DNA from: Streptomyces lydicus
GTDB lineage: Bacteria; Actinomycetota; Actinomycetes; Streptomycetales; Streptomycetaceae
Reading direction: 5' to 3'
NCBI RefSeq assembly: GCF_001729485.1
Contig: NZ_CP017157.1
Location: forward strand, 4,774,001 to 4,838,000
Length of the DNA: 64,000 nucleotides
Under the pieces are notes generated by a model. That model was given only the letters and a program-made list of their open reading frames with translations, had not been told where the DNA came from and ran no database searches. The translations under genes were made by a program, and so were the position numbers. This document shows, in pieces, positions 25,206-34,630 of this stretch; positions within the stretch are counted from its first letter, which is position 1; each line of letters opens with the position of its first letter.

Positions 25206-26552
25206 ATGACCGACCTGCTCCTCCTGGCCGTGGCACTCCTGCTGACCTTGGCCTGCGGTGTCTTCGTGGCCGCGGAGTTCTCGCTGACGACCGCCGAGCG
25301 CAGCGACCTCGAACGGGCCGCCGAGCGCGGCGACCGGGGTGCGGACAGCGCCCTGAAGGCGGTGCGCAACCTCACCTTCCAGCTCTCCGGCGCCCAGCTC
25401 GGGATCACCGTCACCGGCCTGGTCATCGGCATGCTCTCCAAGCCGGCCATCGCGACCCTGCTGGCCGGGCCGCTGGACGCGCTCGGACTGCCGCGCTCCG
25501 CGGCGGATTCGCTGGCCCTGGTGCTCGGGACCGCGATCTCCACGGTCGTCCTGATGGTGGTCGGCGAACTGGTCCCGAAGAACTGGGCCATCTCCAACCC
25601 GCTCGGCGTGGCCAGGCGCGTCGCCACCGCCCAGCGCGGGTTCAGCGCCGCCTTCAAGCCGTTCATCCGGCACCTGAACAACGCCGCGAACCACATGGTC
25701 CGCCGGATGGGCCTGGAGCCCGCCGAGGAGCTGGCGTCGGCCCGCGGCCCCCAGGAGCTGGTGGCGCTGGCCCGGCACTCCGCCAAGGAGGGCGCGCTGG
25801 AGGCCGACACCGCCGAGCTGTTCGTCCGCACGCTCAACCTCGCCGACCTGACCGCGGAGAACGTCATGACGCCGCGGGTCCAGGTGGTGGCGCTGGAGGT
25901 GCAGTCCACCGCCGAGGACGTCGCCAACGCGACCCGGGCCACCGGGCTGTCCCGCTTCCCCGTCTACCGCGGCAGCCTGGACAGCGTCGTCGGCGTGGCG
26001 CACATCAAGGACGTGCTGGCCGTCCCGGCCGAGCGGCGCCCCCGCCACCCTGTCTCCGAGCTGCTGCGCGAGCCCCTGCTGGTACCCACCACGCTGACCG
26101 TGGACCGGCTGCTGGACCGGCTGTCGGGCAAGCGGACCATGGCCGTGGTCATCGACGAGTACGGCGGCACGGCCGGCGTGGTGACGCTGGAGGACATCGT
26201 CGAGGAGGTGGTCGGCGAGGTCCGCGACGAGCACGATCCGCTGGAGACCCCCGACCTGGCACCGGCCGGCACGGACGCCCAGGGCCGGCAGGTCTTCCAG
26301 GCCGACGGCGCGGCACGCACCGACCAGCTGGAGCGGATCGGCCTGCGGCTGCCGGACGGCCCGTACGAGACCCTCGCCGGTTTGATCGCCACCGAACTGG
26401 GCCGGATACCGGCCGCCGGTGACCGCCTGGAGGTGGCCGGCTGGGCGCTGGAAGTCCTGGACGCCTCCGGCCATCGCGCGGCGCGGGTGCTGCTGCACGC
26501 GCCGCTGCCGGGCAGCAGCACCGACCAGCACAGGACGGAGGCCGGCCGATGA
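25206..26552 (+). CDS. CNNM/CorC-type transporter-associated membrane protein
   Basis: 448 aa. A DUF21/CNNM membrane domain (about 1-185, four helices; TGLVIGMLSKPAIATLL, VGELVPKNWAI) is followed by a CBS pair (VMTPRVQVVALEV, GLSRFPVYRG, VVIDEYGGTAGVVTLEDIVE) and a C-terminal CorC_HlyC domain. Members are linked to Mg2+/Co2+ efflux or resistance. GGAGGTGA lies right before ATG 25206. It overlaps the next gene by 4 bp (ATGA), and the two probably form a heteromeric complex. Confidence 0.9.
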   Translation: MTDLLLLAVALLLTLACGVFVAAEFSLTTAERSDLERAAERGDRGADSALKAVRNLTFQLSGAQLGITVTGLVIGMLSKPAIATLLAGPLDALGLPRSAADSLALVLGTAISTVVLMVVGELVPKNWAISNPLGVARRVATAQRGFSAAFKPFIRHLNNAANHMVRRMGLEPAEELASARGPQELVALARHSAKEGALEADTAELFVRTLNLADLTAENVMTPRVQVVALEVQSTAEDVANATRATGLSRFPVYRGSLDSVVGVAHIKDVLAVPAERRPRHPVSELLREPLLVPTTLTVDRLLDRLSGKRTMAVVIDEYGGTAGVVTLEDIVEEVVGEVRDEHDPLETPDLAPAGTDAQGRQVFQADGAARTDQLERIGLRLPDGPYETLAGLIATELGRIPAAGDRLEVAGWALEVLDASGHRAARVLLHAPLPGSSTDQHRTEAGR

Positions 26553-27553
26553 CCGCGCTACAGCTCTTCGTCGGCCTGCTGACGCTGGTCGTCAACGCCT
26601 TCTTCGTCGGCGCCGAGTTCGCCCTGATCTCGGTGCGCCGCAGTCAGATCGAGCCGTACGCCGAGCGCGGTGACCGCCGCGCGACCAGCGTCATGTGGGG
26701 GCTGCAGCACGTCTCGGCCCTGCTGGCGGCCGCCCAGCTGGGCATCACGCTGTGCACCCTGGTGCTGGGCGCGGTCGCCGAGCCGGCCATCGCGCACCTC
26801 CTGGAGCCGGTGTTCAACGCGGTGGGCATCTCGGAGACCCTGGTCCACCCGATCTCGTTCGTGATCGCACTCTCCCTGGCGACGTATCTGCACATGCTCT
26901 TCGGCGAGATGGTGCCGAAGAACGTCGCGCTCGCCGAGCCGGTGCGCAGCGCGCTGATCCTGGGGCCGCCGCTGGTGGCGCTGACCCGGGCACTGCGTCC
27001 GGTGATCTTCGCGATCAACGCGCTCGCCAACGCGCTGCTCAAGGTGTTGCGGGTGGAGACCAGGGACGAGGTGACCGCGACCTTCTCGGACGCCCAGCTC
27101 GCGCGGATGGTCGAGGACTCCCGGGAGGCCGGACTGCTCGACGAACGGGCTCAGGACCGGCTGCGGGACGCCCTGGAACTGGGCCGCCGCCCGGTCCGGG
27201 ACGTGGTACTGCCGGTGGAGAAGGTCGTCCACGCCCGGATGGGGATCACCCCCGAGGAGCTGGAGCAACTGGCCGCGGAGTCCGGCTTCTCCCGCTTCCC
27301 GGTCGTCGACGAGACCCGTCGCATCCTCGGCTACCTGCACGTCAAGGACGCGCTGGACGCCACCCCGCGCCACGATCCGTTCCCGGTCTCGGCGCTGCGC
27401 CCGATCGCCCGCGTCAAGGCCGCCACACCCCTGGACGACGTGCTGACGGCGATGCGCGGCTCCCGCACCCACCTGGCCGCGGTGATCGGCGACGACGGCC
27501 GCCTGGCGGGGCTGGTGACGATGGAGGACGTACTGCGGGAGCTGGTCCTCTAG
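26549..27553 (+). CDS. Second CNNM/CBS membrane protein
   Basis: 334 aa, a paralogue of the previous gene with the same DUF21 membrane domain (ISVRRSQIEPYAERGDRR, GEMVPKNVALAEP) and CBS pair (SGFSRFPVVDETRRILGYLH, LVTMEDVLRELV). It lacks the C-terminal CorC_HlyC domain, ending right after the second CBS motif. Tandem long-plus-short CNNM genes are common in actinobacteria, which supports a two-subunit unit. Confidence 0.9.
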   Translation: MTALQLFVGLLTLVVNAFFVGAEFALISVRRSQIEPYAERGDRRATSVMWGLQHVSALLAAAQLGITLCTLVLGAVAEPAIAHLLEPVFNAVGISETLVHPISFVIALSLATYLHMLFGEMVPKNVALAEPVRSALILGPPLVALTRALRPVIFAINALANALLKVLRVETRDEVTATFSDAQLARMVEDSREAGLLDERAQDRLRDALELGRRPVRDVVLPVEKVVHARMGITPEELEQLAAESGFSRFPVVDETRRILGYLHVKDALDATPRHDPFPVSALRPIARVKAATPLDDVLTAMRGSRTHLAAVIGDDGRLAGLVTMEDVLRELVL

Positions 27554-27631
27554 GCCGCGGCGGGCCCCGGCGGATCAGCCCGCACCCGGCCCACCCGCGG
27601 CCGGTACCGGTCCCACTAAAATCATCGCTTC

Positions 27632-28468
27632 ATGGAGATGAATGCCCCCTACACCAGTTTCGTCGCGGTCGGCGACAGCTTCACCGAAGGCATGTCGGAC
27701 GGCCTGCCGGACGGCTCGTACCGCGGCTGGGCCGACCTGCTCGCCGGCCGGCTGGCCGCGCTGACGCCCGGGTTCCGCTACGCCAACCTCGCGGTGCGCG
27801 GCAAGCTGATCCGGCAGATAGCCGACGAGCAGTGCGGCCCCGCGGCCTCGATGGGCGCCGACCTGGTGACGCTGGTCGGCGGCCTCAACGACGTGCTGCG
27901 GCCCAAGTGCGACGTGGAGCAGGTGTGCGCCACGCTGGAGGACGCCGCGGGGCTGCTGGCCAGGGGTGGCGGGCAGCTGGTGCTGATGCGCAGCCCCGGG
28001 CGGCAGGGCCCGGTACTGGAGCGCTTCCGGCCGCGCATGGAGCGCCTGTTCGCGCGGATCGACGAGCTGGCCGAACGGCACGGAGCGGTGGTCGTGGACC
28101 TGTACGGCTCCCGTGCGCTGGCCGACCCCCGGCTGTGGGCGGACGACCGGCTGCATCTGAACGCCGAGGGGCACCGCCGGGTGGCGGAGGCCGTCTGGCA
28201 GGCGCTGGGTCTGCCGGCCGCGTCGGACTGGGACGCACCGCTGCCGGCGGCGGTGGCGCCGGGCTGGGGCGCCCGCCGGGCCGCGGATCTGCGGTTCGCG
28301 CGGGAGCATCTGGTGCCGTGGATAGGGCGGCGGCTGACCGGCCGGTCCTCGGGGGACGGCCGGACGGGCGCGCACGTCAGCGCCGAGCTGGGCAACGCCT
28401 TCTGGGTGAGCCCCGCGGACCACACGGACCCCGGTCCGGTGACGGAGTGGGGACGAGCGGGCGCGTGA
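27632..28468 (+). CDS. SGNH/GDSL-type hydrolase
   Basis: 278 aa, no signal peptide. Block I VAVGDSFTEGMSDGLPDGSY holds the Ser nucleophile, block III GGLNDVLRP the Asn, and block V DDRLHLNAEGHRRVA the Asp-x-x-His dyad (DRLH). Acts as an esterase, lipase or acyl-carbohydrate hydrolase in the cytoplasm; substrate unknown. TAAAAT lies about 12 bases before the ATG and no ribosome binding site is visible, so the mRNA may be leaderless. Confidence 0.88.
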   Translation: MEMNAPYTSFVAVGDSFTEGMSDGLPDGSYRGWADLLAGRLAALTPGFRYANLAVRGKLIRQIADEQCGPAASMGADLVTLVGGLNDVLRPKCDVEQVCATLEDAAGLLARGGGQLVLMRSPGRQGPVLERFRPRMERLFARIDELAERHGAVVVDLYGSRALADPRLWADDRLHLNAEGHRRVAEAVWQALGLPAASDWDAPLPAAVAPGWGARRAADLRFAREHLVPWIGRRLTGRSSGDGRTGAHVSAELGNAFWVSPADHTDPGPVTEWGRAGA

Positions 28469-28576
28469 TCCGGCATCCGTCGCGGGACTCCGGCCGGTGA
28501 CGGTGTGCGGCCTGTAGGAAACCACAGCTTGGGGCGGGGCGCTGGCCTGCGGGAATCGCCAGTAGACTCTGACCAC

Positions 28577-30019
28577 GTGACTGCTGTGTCTGCGAAGCCT
28601 CGCATCCCCAATGTTCTGGCCGGCCGCTACGCCTCCGCGGAGCTGGCTGTGCTGTGGTCCCCCGAGTACAAGGTCAAGTTGGAGCGGAAGCTGTGGCTTG
28701 CCGTGCTGCGTGCACAGAAGGACCTGGGGGTGGCGGTCCCCGAGGAGGCGCTGGCCGACTACGAGCGGGTCCTGGAGAACGTCGACCTGGCGTCGATCGC
28801 CGAGCGTGAGAAGGTCACCCGGCACGACGTCAAGGCCCGCATCGAGGAGTTCAACGCCCTCGCCGGCCACGAGCAGGTCCACAAGGGCATGACCTCCCGC
28901 GACCTGACCGAGAACGTCGAACAGCTGCAGGTGCGGCTGTCGCTGGAGCTGATGCGGGACCGTACGGTCGCCGTGCTGGCCCGGCTGGGCTCGCTGGCCG
29001 CCCAGCACGCCGAGCTGGTGATGGCGGGCCGCTCGCACAACGTCGCCGCGCAGACCACCACGCTGGGCAAGCGCTTCGCGACCGCGGCCGACGAGCTGCT
29101 GGTGGCGTACGCGCGCCTCACCGAGCTGCTCTCCCGTTACCCGCTGCGCGGCATCAAGGGCCCCGTCGGCACCGCTCAGGACATGCTCGACCTGCTGGGC
29201 GGCGACGCGACCAAGCTGGCGGACCTGGAGCAGCGGATCGCCGGTCACCTCGGCTTCGGGCAGGCGTTCACGTCCGTCGGCCAGGTCTACCCGCGGTCGC
29301 TGGACTACGAGGTGGTGACGTCGCTGGTGCAGCTGGCCGCCGCGCCTTCGTCGCTGGCCAAGACCATCCGGCTGATGGCCGGGCACGAGCTGGTGACCGA
29401 GGGCTTCAAGCCCGGCCAGGTCGGTTCGTCGGCGATGCCGCACAAGATGAACACCCGCTCCTGCGAGCGCGTCAACGGCCTGATGGTGATCCTGCGTGGC
29501 TATGCGTCGATGGCCGGTGAGCTCTCCGGCGACCAGTGGAACGAGGGCGACGTGTCCTGCTCCGTGGTGCGCCGGGTCGCCCTGCCGGACTCGTTCTTCG
29601 CGCTGGACGGGCTGCTGGAGACGTTCCTGACGGTGCTCGACGAGTTCGGCGCCTTCCCGGCGGTCGTCGCCCGTGAGCTGGACCGCTACCTGCCCTTCCT
29701 CGCCACGACGAAGGTGCTGATGGCGTCCGTCCGCGCCGGCGTGGGCCGCGAGGAGGCGCACGAGGCGATCAAGGAGAACGCGGTCGCCGCGGCGCTGGCC
29801 ATGCGGGAGCAGGGCGTCGAGCGCAACGAGCTGCTGGACAAGCTGGCCGCCGATGCGCGGATCCCGCTGGACAGGCCGCAGCTGGACGACCTGATGGCGG
29901 ACAAGCTCTCCTTCACCGGCGCGGCGGCCGACCAGGTCGCGTCCGTCGTCGGCCGGATCGAGGAGGTCGCCAAGCAGCACCCGGAGGCGGCCGCCTACAC
30001 GCCGGGCGCGATCCTCTGA
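28577..30019 (+). CDS. purB: Adenylosuccinate lyase
   Basis: 480 aa. Fumarase/aspartase superfamily enzyme acting twice in purine synthesis (SAICAR to AICAR, adenylosuccinate to AMP). The signature loop GSSAMPHKMNTRSCERV, HNVAAQTTTLGKRF with the catalytic His region and KGMTSRDLTENVEQ are all intact. GTG 28577 matches the conserved protein start TAVSAKPRIPNVL. TAGACT lies nine bases upstream with no ribosome binding site, suggesting a leaderless mRNA. Confidence 0.96.
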   Translation: MTAVSAKPRIPNVLAGRYASAELAVLWSPEYKVKLERKLWLAVLRAQKDLGVAVPEEALADYERVLENVDLASIAEREKVTRHDVKARIEEFNALAGHEQVHKGMTSRDLTENVEQLQVRLSLELMRDRTVAVLARLGSLAAQHAELVMAGRSHNVAAQTTTLGKRFATAADELLVAYARLTELLSRYPLRGIKGPVGTAQDMLDLLGGDATKLADLEQRIAGHLGFGQAFTSVGQVYPRSLDYEVVTSLVQLAAAPSSLAKTIRLMAGHELVTEGFKPGQVGSSAMPHKMNTRSCERVNGLMVILRGYASMAGELSGDQWNEGDVSCSVVRRVALPDSFFALDGLLETFLTVLDEFGAFPAVVARELDRYLPFLATTKVLMASVRAGVGREEAHEAIKENAVAAALAMREQGVERNELLDKLAADARIPLDRPQLDDLMADKLSFTGAAADQVASVVGRIEEVAKQHPEAAAYTPGAIL

Positions 30020-30029
30020 CGGGACCGTC

Positions 30030-30587
30030 GTGCGCTTCACCCCCGAAGAACTGGAAGCCGCCCGCGGCCGCCTCGTCCCTGACGTGGTCGCGAGCGGCCT
30101 TCACGTGCTGTTCTGCGGGATCAACCCCGGGCTGATGACGGCGGTGACCGGCCACCACTTCGCGCGGCCCGGCAACCGCTTCTGGCCGGTGCTGCACGCC
30201 GCCGGCTTCACGCCCCGCCGGTTCCGGCCGGAAGAGCAGGAGGAGCTGCCGGCGCACGGCCTCGGCATCACCAACGTGGTGGCCCGGGCGACGGCCAGGG
30301 CGGACGAGCTCACCGCCGCGGAGTACCGCGAGGGCGGGCGGCTGCTGGCCGAGAAGGTGGCCCGGCTGCGGCCGCGCTGGCTGGCCGTCGCCGGGGTCAC
30401 GGCGTACCGCGTCGCCTTTGACGACAAACACGCCGTGATCGGGCCGCAGGAGCGGACGCTGGGCGACACCCGCATCTGGGCGCTGCCGAACCCCAGCGGT
30501 CTCAACGCCCACTGGACACTCCCGACGATGGCCGAGGAGTACGGGCGGCTGCGGGCGGCGGCGTTCGCGGAGGGCGAGCCCGCGTAG
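30030..30587 (+). CDS. mug: G/U(T)-mismatch-specific DNA glycosylase
   Basis: 185 aa. Family 2 uracil-DNA glycosylase: motif 1 LFCGINPGLMTAVTGHHFA and motif 2 ALPNPSGLNAHW, with the Asn of GINPG as the key catalytic residue. Removes uracil or ethenocytosine opposite G. It starts (GTG) 10 bp after purB and is probably co-transcribed, a simple link between nucleotide metabolism and DNA repair. Confidence 0.92.
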   Translation: MRFTPEELEAARGRLVPDVVASGLHVLFCGINPGLMTAVTGHHFARPGNRFWPVLHAAGFTPRRFRPEEQEELPAHGLGITNVVARATARADELTAAEYREGGRLLAEKVARLRPRWLAVAGVTAYRVAFDDKHAVIGPQERTLGDTRIWALPNPSGLNAHWTLPTMAEEYGRLRAAAFAEGEPA

Positions 30588-30779
30588 GGCTCCGCGGGCG
30601 GGCGCGCGGTGGGCGCGTTTGAATGGAGGTGCCGGGGCCTGCTGCGGCCCGTACGGACCTCCGCCCCGGCCGCTCAGCTGCCGTTCGGCTGCGCGTCACC
30701 TTGAAGGCGTGTACATGCCACGGTGACAGCTCTACGCTGTCGCCGCCCGTGCTCCCCCACCTTCCGTACGGAGGCCCCC

Positions 30780-31700
30780 GTGCCTGCTCCGTCCCCCTCG
30801 CCGTCCCCGTCCTCGCACCGCGTCCGCCGCTCGCGGCGCCACCAACTCACCGCGCTCGCCGGGGCGTTCGGCCTCGCCGCCGCCGGGCTCGGCATCTGGG
30901 CCGGCAACGGCTTCGGCGCCGAGCCGGCCGCGGCCGCCGTGCCCACCCCGGACCACGTGGTCGTGGTGGTCTTCGAGAACCACGCCTACAACCAGGTGAT
31001 CGGCAGCTCCAGCGCCCCGTACATCAACTCCCTGGCCTCCGGCGGCGCGAACCTCACCGCCTCGTACGCCGAGACCCACCCCAGCCAGCCCAACTACTAC
31101 GCCATGTTCTCCGGCGACACCCAGGGCGTCACCGACGACAGCTGCGTCACCCCGGGCTTCAGCAGCGCCCCCAACCTCGCCTCCGAGGTCACCGCGGCCG
31201 GCAAGTCCTGGGCCAGCTACAACGAGTCGCTGCCGGCCGAGGGCTCGACCACCTGCAAGTCCGGCAACTACGCGCAGAAGCACAACCCCTGGTTCGGCTT
31301 CAACAACGTGCCCACCAACACGGCGCACACCCTCGACGCCTTCCCCACCGACTTCACCAAGCTGCCCACCGTCTCCTACGTCGTGCCGAACCTGTGCAGC
31401 GACATGCACGACTGCTCGGTCTCGACCGGTGACACCTGGCTGAAGACCCACCTCAAGAGCTACGCAGACTGGGCCAAGACCCACAACAGCCTGCTGCTGC
31501 TCACCTTCGACGAGGACAACCGGCTCAGCGGCAACCGCATCCCGACCGTGCTCTACGGCCAGCAGGTGACGCCCGGATCGACGTCCGGCACCACCTACAA
31601 CCACTACGACGTGCTGCGCACCATCGAGGACATGTACGGCACCTCGCACGCCGGCAAGGCCGCCGACGCGAAGGACATCAGCGGCATCTGGGCGAGCTGA
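30780..31700 (+). CDS. Secreted phosphoesterase (PF04185-type acid phosphatase/phospholipase C)
   Basis: 306 aa from GTG 30780 after GGAGG. A signal peptide with a Ser/Pro/Arg-rich n-region and a hydrophobic AGAFGLAAAGLGIWAG core ends near residue 60 at PAAAAV. The mature part has HVVVVVFENHAYNQVIG, ETHPSQPNYYAMFSG, VSYVVPNLCSDMHDC and LLLLTFDEDN, the metal-binding pattern of phosphoesterases. Likely releases phosphate from extracellular esters. It heads a three-gene operon with an MFS carrier and a TolB-like protein. Confidence 0.88.
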   Translation: MPAPSPSPSPSSHRVRRSRRHQLTALAGAFGLAAAGLGIWAGNGFGAEPAAAAVPTPDHVVVVVFENHAYNQVIGSSSAPYINSLASGGANLTASYAETHPSQPNYYAMFSGDTQGVTDDSCVTPGFSSAPNLASEVTAAGKSWASYNESLPAEGSTTCKSGNYAQKHNPWFGFNNVPTNTAHTLDAFPTDFTKLPTVSYVVPNLCSDMHDCSVSTGDTWLKTHLKSYADWAKTHNSLLLLTFDEDNRLSGNRIPTVLYGQQVTPGSTSGTTYNHYDVLRTIEDMYGTSHAGKAADAKDISGIWAS

Positions 31701-31702
31701 AC

Positions 31703-32992
31703 GTGTATCTCGCAGACCGCCGCGCCACCCCCGCGGCGGCCGGTCCGGGCGCGCGCCCGGACCGGCCGCCGCGGGCCGCCGTGCCCGCCACCGTGCTCGT
31801 ACTGGGCACCGTCAGCCTGATCACCGACATCTCCTCGGAGATGGTCACCGCGGTCCTGCCGCTGTACCTCGTCGCCGAACTCGGGCTGTCGCCGCTCGGG
31901 TTCGGGCTGCTGGACGGGGTGTACAACGGGGTGAGCGCGCTGGTGCGGCTGGTCGGCGGCCGGGCGTCGGACCGCGGCCGGGGCGGCGGCCACAAGACCG
32001 TGGCGGCGCTCGGCTACGGGCTGTCCGCCCTGTGCAAACCCCTGCTGCTGATGGTGCACACCCTGCCGCTGATCGGTGCGGTGCTCGCCGCGGACCGTAC
32101 CGGCAAGGGCCTGCGCACCGCACCGCGCGACGCGCTCATCTCGCTGTCCTGCGAACCCGCCACCCGCGGGCGGGCGTTCGGCGTGCACCGGGCGATGGAC
32201 ACCGCGGGCGCGCTGCTCGGCCCGCTGGTCGCCTTCCTCCTGCTGCGCGCCGCGGCCGACGGCTATGACGCGGTGTTCACGGTCAGCGGCTGTGTGGCCG
32301 CGCTCGGCGTGGCCGTCCTACTGCTCTTCGTCCCCGGCCGCGCGCGGACCTCCGTGCCGCCCCGGCCGGACACCGCCTCCCGCCCCACGGCGGGCAGCCT
32401 GCTGCGCCGGCCGGCGGTACGCCGCCTGACCGGCTGCGCCGTCCTGCTCGGCCTGACCACGGTCAGCGACTCCTTCCTGTACCTCACCCTGCAGCGCCGG
32501 CTCGACCTGTCCGAGGCGTGGTTCCCGCTGCTGCCGCTGGGCACCGCCGCGGCCTTCCTGCTGCTGGCCGTACCGCTGGGCGTGCTCGCCGACCGGATCG
32601 GCCGCCGTCGGCTGTTCCTGCTCGGCCATCTCGCGCTGCTGGCCGCCTACGGGCTGCTGCTCGCCCCGCTCGGCGGGTCCCCGGCCCTGACCTGCCTGGT
32701 GCTCGCCCTGCACGGCGGTTTCTACGCCTCCACCGACGGTGTGCTGGCCGCGGCCACCGCCGATGCCGTGCCCGAAGAAGTGCGCGGCAGCGGACTGGCG
32801 GTGGTGCAGACCGGCCAGGCCGCGGCGCGTTTCGGCTGCTCGCTCGCCTTCGGCGCGGCCTGGACCGCGTGGGGCGACCGCTGGGCCCTGGGGCTGGCCA
32901 CCGGCGGCCTCGCCCTCGCCGCCGCCCTCAGCGCCCGGCTGCTGCGGCGCGTACCGGCACCCGCCGCCACCCTTTCGGAGCCCGTCACATGA
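31703..32992 (+). CDS. MFS transporter
   Basis: 429 aa, about twelve helices. VSLITDISSEMVTAVLPLYL and GVYNGVSALVRLVGGRASDR match the MFS subgroup with an SSEM motif, and the A-motif-like DRIGRRRLFLLGH sits between helices 8 and 9. The substrate is unknown; coupling to a secreted phosphoesterase hints at uptake or export of a product of that enzyme. Starts 3 bp after the phosphoesterase stop and overlaps the next gene (ATGA). Confidence 0.85.
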   Translation: MYLADRRATPAAAGPGARPDRPPRAAVPATVLVLGTVSLITDISSEMVTAVLPLYLVAELGLSPLGFGLLDGVYNGVSALVRLVGGRASDRGRGGGHKTVAALGYGLSALCKPLLLMVHTLPLIGAVLAADRTGKGLRTAPRDALISLSCEPATRGRAFGVHRAMDTAGALLGPLVAFLLLRAAADGYDAVFTVSGCVAALGVAVLLLFVPGRARTSVPPRPDTASRPTAGSLLRRPAVRRLTGCAVLLGLTTVSDSFLYLTLQRRLDLSEAWFPLLPLGTAAAFLLLAVPLGVLADRIGRRRLFLLGHLALLAAYGLLLAPLGGSPALTCLVLALHGGFYASTDGVLAAATADAVPEEVRGSGLAVVQTGQAAARFGCSLAFGAAWTAWGDRWALGLATGGLALAAALSARLLRRVPAPAATLSEPVT

Positions 32993-34005
32993 ACCGCACC
33001 TCCCGCCTCGTGGTCCTGCTCGTCACCGTGGTCGTCCTCGGCGCGGTCGCGGTCGGCGCGACCCTGCACGCCGCGGGGCGCGCCGCCCGCAAGGACCGGG
33101 CGCAGGCCGGCGGACCGGCGGTGACCTCCGGCGCGGTACGGCTCGACGACCCGCACCGCGCCTTCTTCCGCAACATGGCCTGGGGACCGCACCGCGACGA
33201 GATCACCGCGGTCCCGGCCGGCCGGCTGTCCGGCCCGCGCACCGCGTCCGGCGTCCGCTGCCTGCGCTTCCACGCGGCCGCCGGCACCGGCATCTGCCTG
33301 GAGGCCGTGCACGGCGAACTCCGTGACAGCTACCGCGCCGTCGTCCTCGACCGCCGGCTGCACGCGCTGCGCCGCTACGACCTGGCGGGCACCCCCACCC
33401 GGGCGCGGGTCTCTCCCGGCGGCCGCACCGTCGCCTGGACCGTGTTCGTCAGCGGCGACTCCTACGCCGGAACCGCCTTCTCCACCCGTACCTCCGTCCT
33501 CGACACCCGCTCCTGGCACCTTGACGCCAACCTGGAGACCTATGCGCTGACCGTCGGCGGACACCGGGTCCACACGGCCGACATCAACGTCTGGGGCGTC
33601 ACCTTCGCCGACGACACGCACTTCTACGCCACCGCCGCGACCGGCGGGCGGACGTACCTCGTCCGCGGCGACCGCACCGCCCGCACCCTCCGGGCACTGC
33701 ACAGCAACGTCGAATGCCCCTCGCTCTCCCCCGACGGCACCCGTATCGCGTACAAGAAGCGGGTCCGGGGCGCCGATCCGGACGCGCCGTGGCGGCTGTA
33801 CGTGCTGGACCTGCGCAGCCTGCGCGAGACCGCGACCGGTGAACACCGCAACGTCGACGACCAGGCCGTCTGGCGCGACGGGCACACCCTGGTCTATTCG
33901 CTGCCCGGCGACTTCGGCTCCGATCTGTGGACCGTGCCCGCCGACGGCACCGGCACGCCGCACCTCGTCGTCAGCGCGGCGCTCGCGCCCGCCTTCGCGC
34001 GCTGA
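32989..34005 (+). CDS. TolB-like beta-propeller protein, membrane-anchored or secreted
   Basis: 338 aa. An N-terminal hydrophobic segment (LVVLLVTVVVLGAVAVGATL) acts as signal or anchor. Repeated blade-like motifs follow: ARVSPGGRTVAWTVF, CPSLSPDGTRIAYKKR, YSLPGDFGSDLWTVPADG, characteristic of TolB/WD40 propellers. Third gene of the phosphoesterase-MFS operon; probably an extracellular binding or scaffold protein. Closest comparisons would be PD40-repeat proteins. Confidence 0.78.
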   Translation: MNRTSRLVVLLVTVVVLGAVAVGATLHAAGRAARKDRAQAGGPAVTSGAVRLDDPHRAFFRNMAWGPHRDEITAVPAGRLSGPRTASGVRCLRFHAAAGTGICLEAVHGELRDSYRAVVLDRRLHALRRYDLAGTPTRARVSPGGRTVAWTVFVSGDSYAGTAFSTRTSVLDTRSWHLDANLETYALTVGGHRVHTADINVWGVTFADDTHFYATAATGGRTYLVRGDRTARTLRALHSNVECPSLSPDGTRIAYKKRVRGADPDAPWRLYVLDLRSLRETATGEHRNVDDQAVWRDGHTLVYSLPGDFGSDLWTVPADGTGTPHLVVSAALAPAFAR

Positions 34006-34012
34006 CGGCCGG

Positions 34013-34474
34013 TCACCGGGGCCCGGTCATCGCCGGCGTGGTGACGTCCCCCTCCCCCACCGCCACCAGCAGTTGCAGCGGCAGCTCACGTCCCCCCTGC
34101 CCCACCCCCACGCCGACCCAGCGGTCCCGCACCCGCCAGCCGTGCATCCGCGGGACGTAGCCGCACAGGGTGTCGAGCGGTGGCCGGACCGGCAGCCCGG
34201 CGGCCATCCGCTCCAGGGCAGGGGTGAGATCGAGCAGCGCGGGCCGGCCCCACCGTAAGGAGAGCGCCTGCACCAGCGCGGTCAGCGCGGCGTCGAAGTC
34301 CTCCTCGGCCTCCGCCACCTCGGCGGGGTCGGCGTCCCAGAACTCCCCGCTGACCCGCAGGCCGGCTATGTGGAAGCCCGGGCCGCTCTCGACCGGGGCG
34401 GAACGGCCCCGCCGGTCGGGGAAGTCCCGCAGGCGGAGCGCGTCGATGGCGGTCAGCTGCTCGTCAAGCGTCAT
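34013..34474 (-). CDS. Hypothetical protein, soluble
   Basis: 153 aa, no signal or membrane segment. Notable stretches are EDFDAALTALVQALSLRWG and YVPRMHGWRVRDRWVGVGVG, the latter like an exposed beta-hairpin. It looks like a genuine gene (strong third-position GC) convergent with the TolB-like gene, with only 7 bp between stops. I do not recognise the family. Confidence 0.6.
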   Translation of the reverse strand: MTLDEQLTAIDALRLRDFPDRRGRSAPVESGPGFHIAGLRVSGEFWDADPAEVAEAEEDFDAALTALVQALSLRWGRPALLDLTPALERMAAGLPVRPPLDTLCGYVPRMHGWRVRDRWVGVGVGQGGRELPLQLLVAVGEGDVTTPAMTGPR

Positions 34475-34630
34475 GCCCTCAGTAAAGCGGCGGGGTCTGA
34501 CAATTGACCTTCCCCCGGCCGTCCCGCCGGCCGGCCCAGGAGTTGCACGACGCGATCGGCCATGATGCGCTCCTCCCGGCCTGCGGCCCGGCGGCGGGGC
34601 GATGTTCGAGTGGAAGGAGGGTGGCGGGAC

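Noticed and set aside
27575..30040. An 820-codon minus-strand open frame opposite the SGNH hydrolase and purB
   Set aside because: It is the mirror of two clearly recognised genes on the plus strand and has Arg/His/Gln-rich unnatural composition.
30660..30779. A PHO box in front of the secreted phosphoesterase
   Set aside because: Only one CGTCACC-like word with poor 11-bp periodicity; too weak beside the clear box at 39995.
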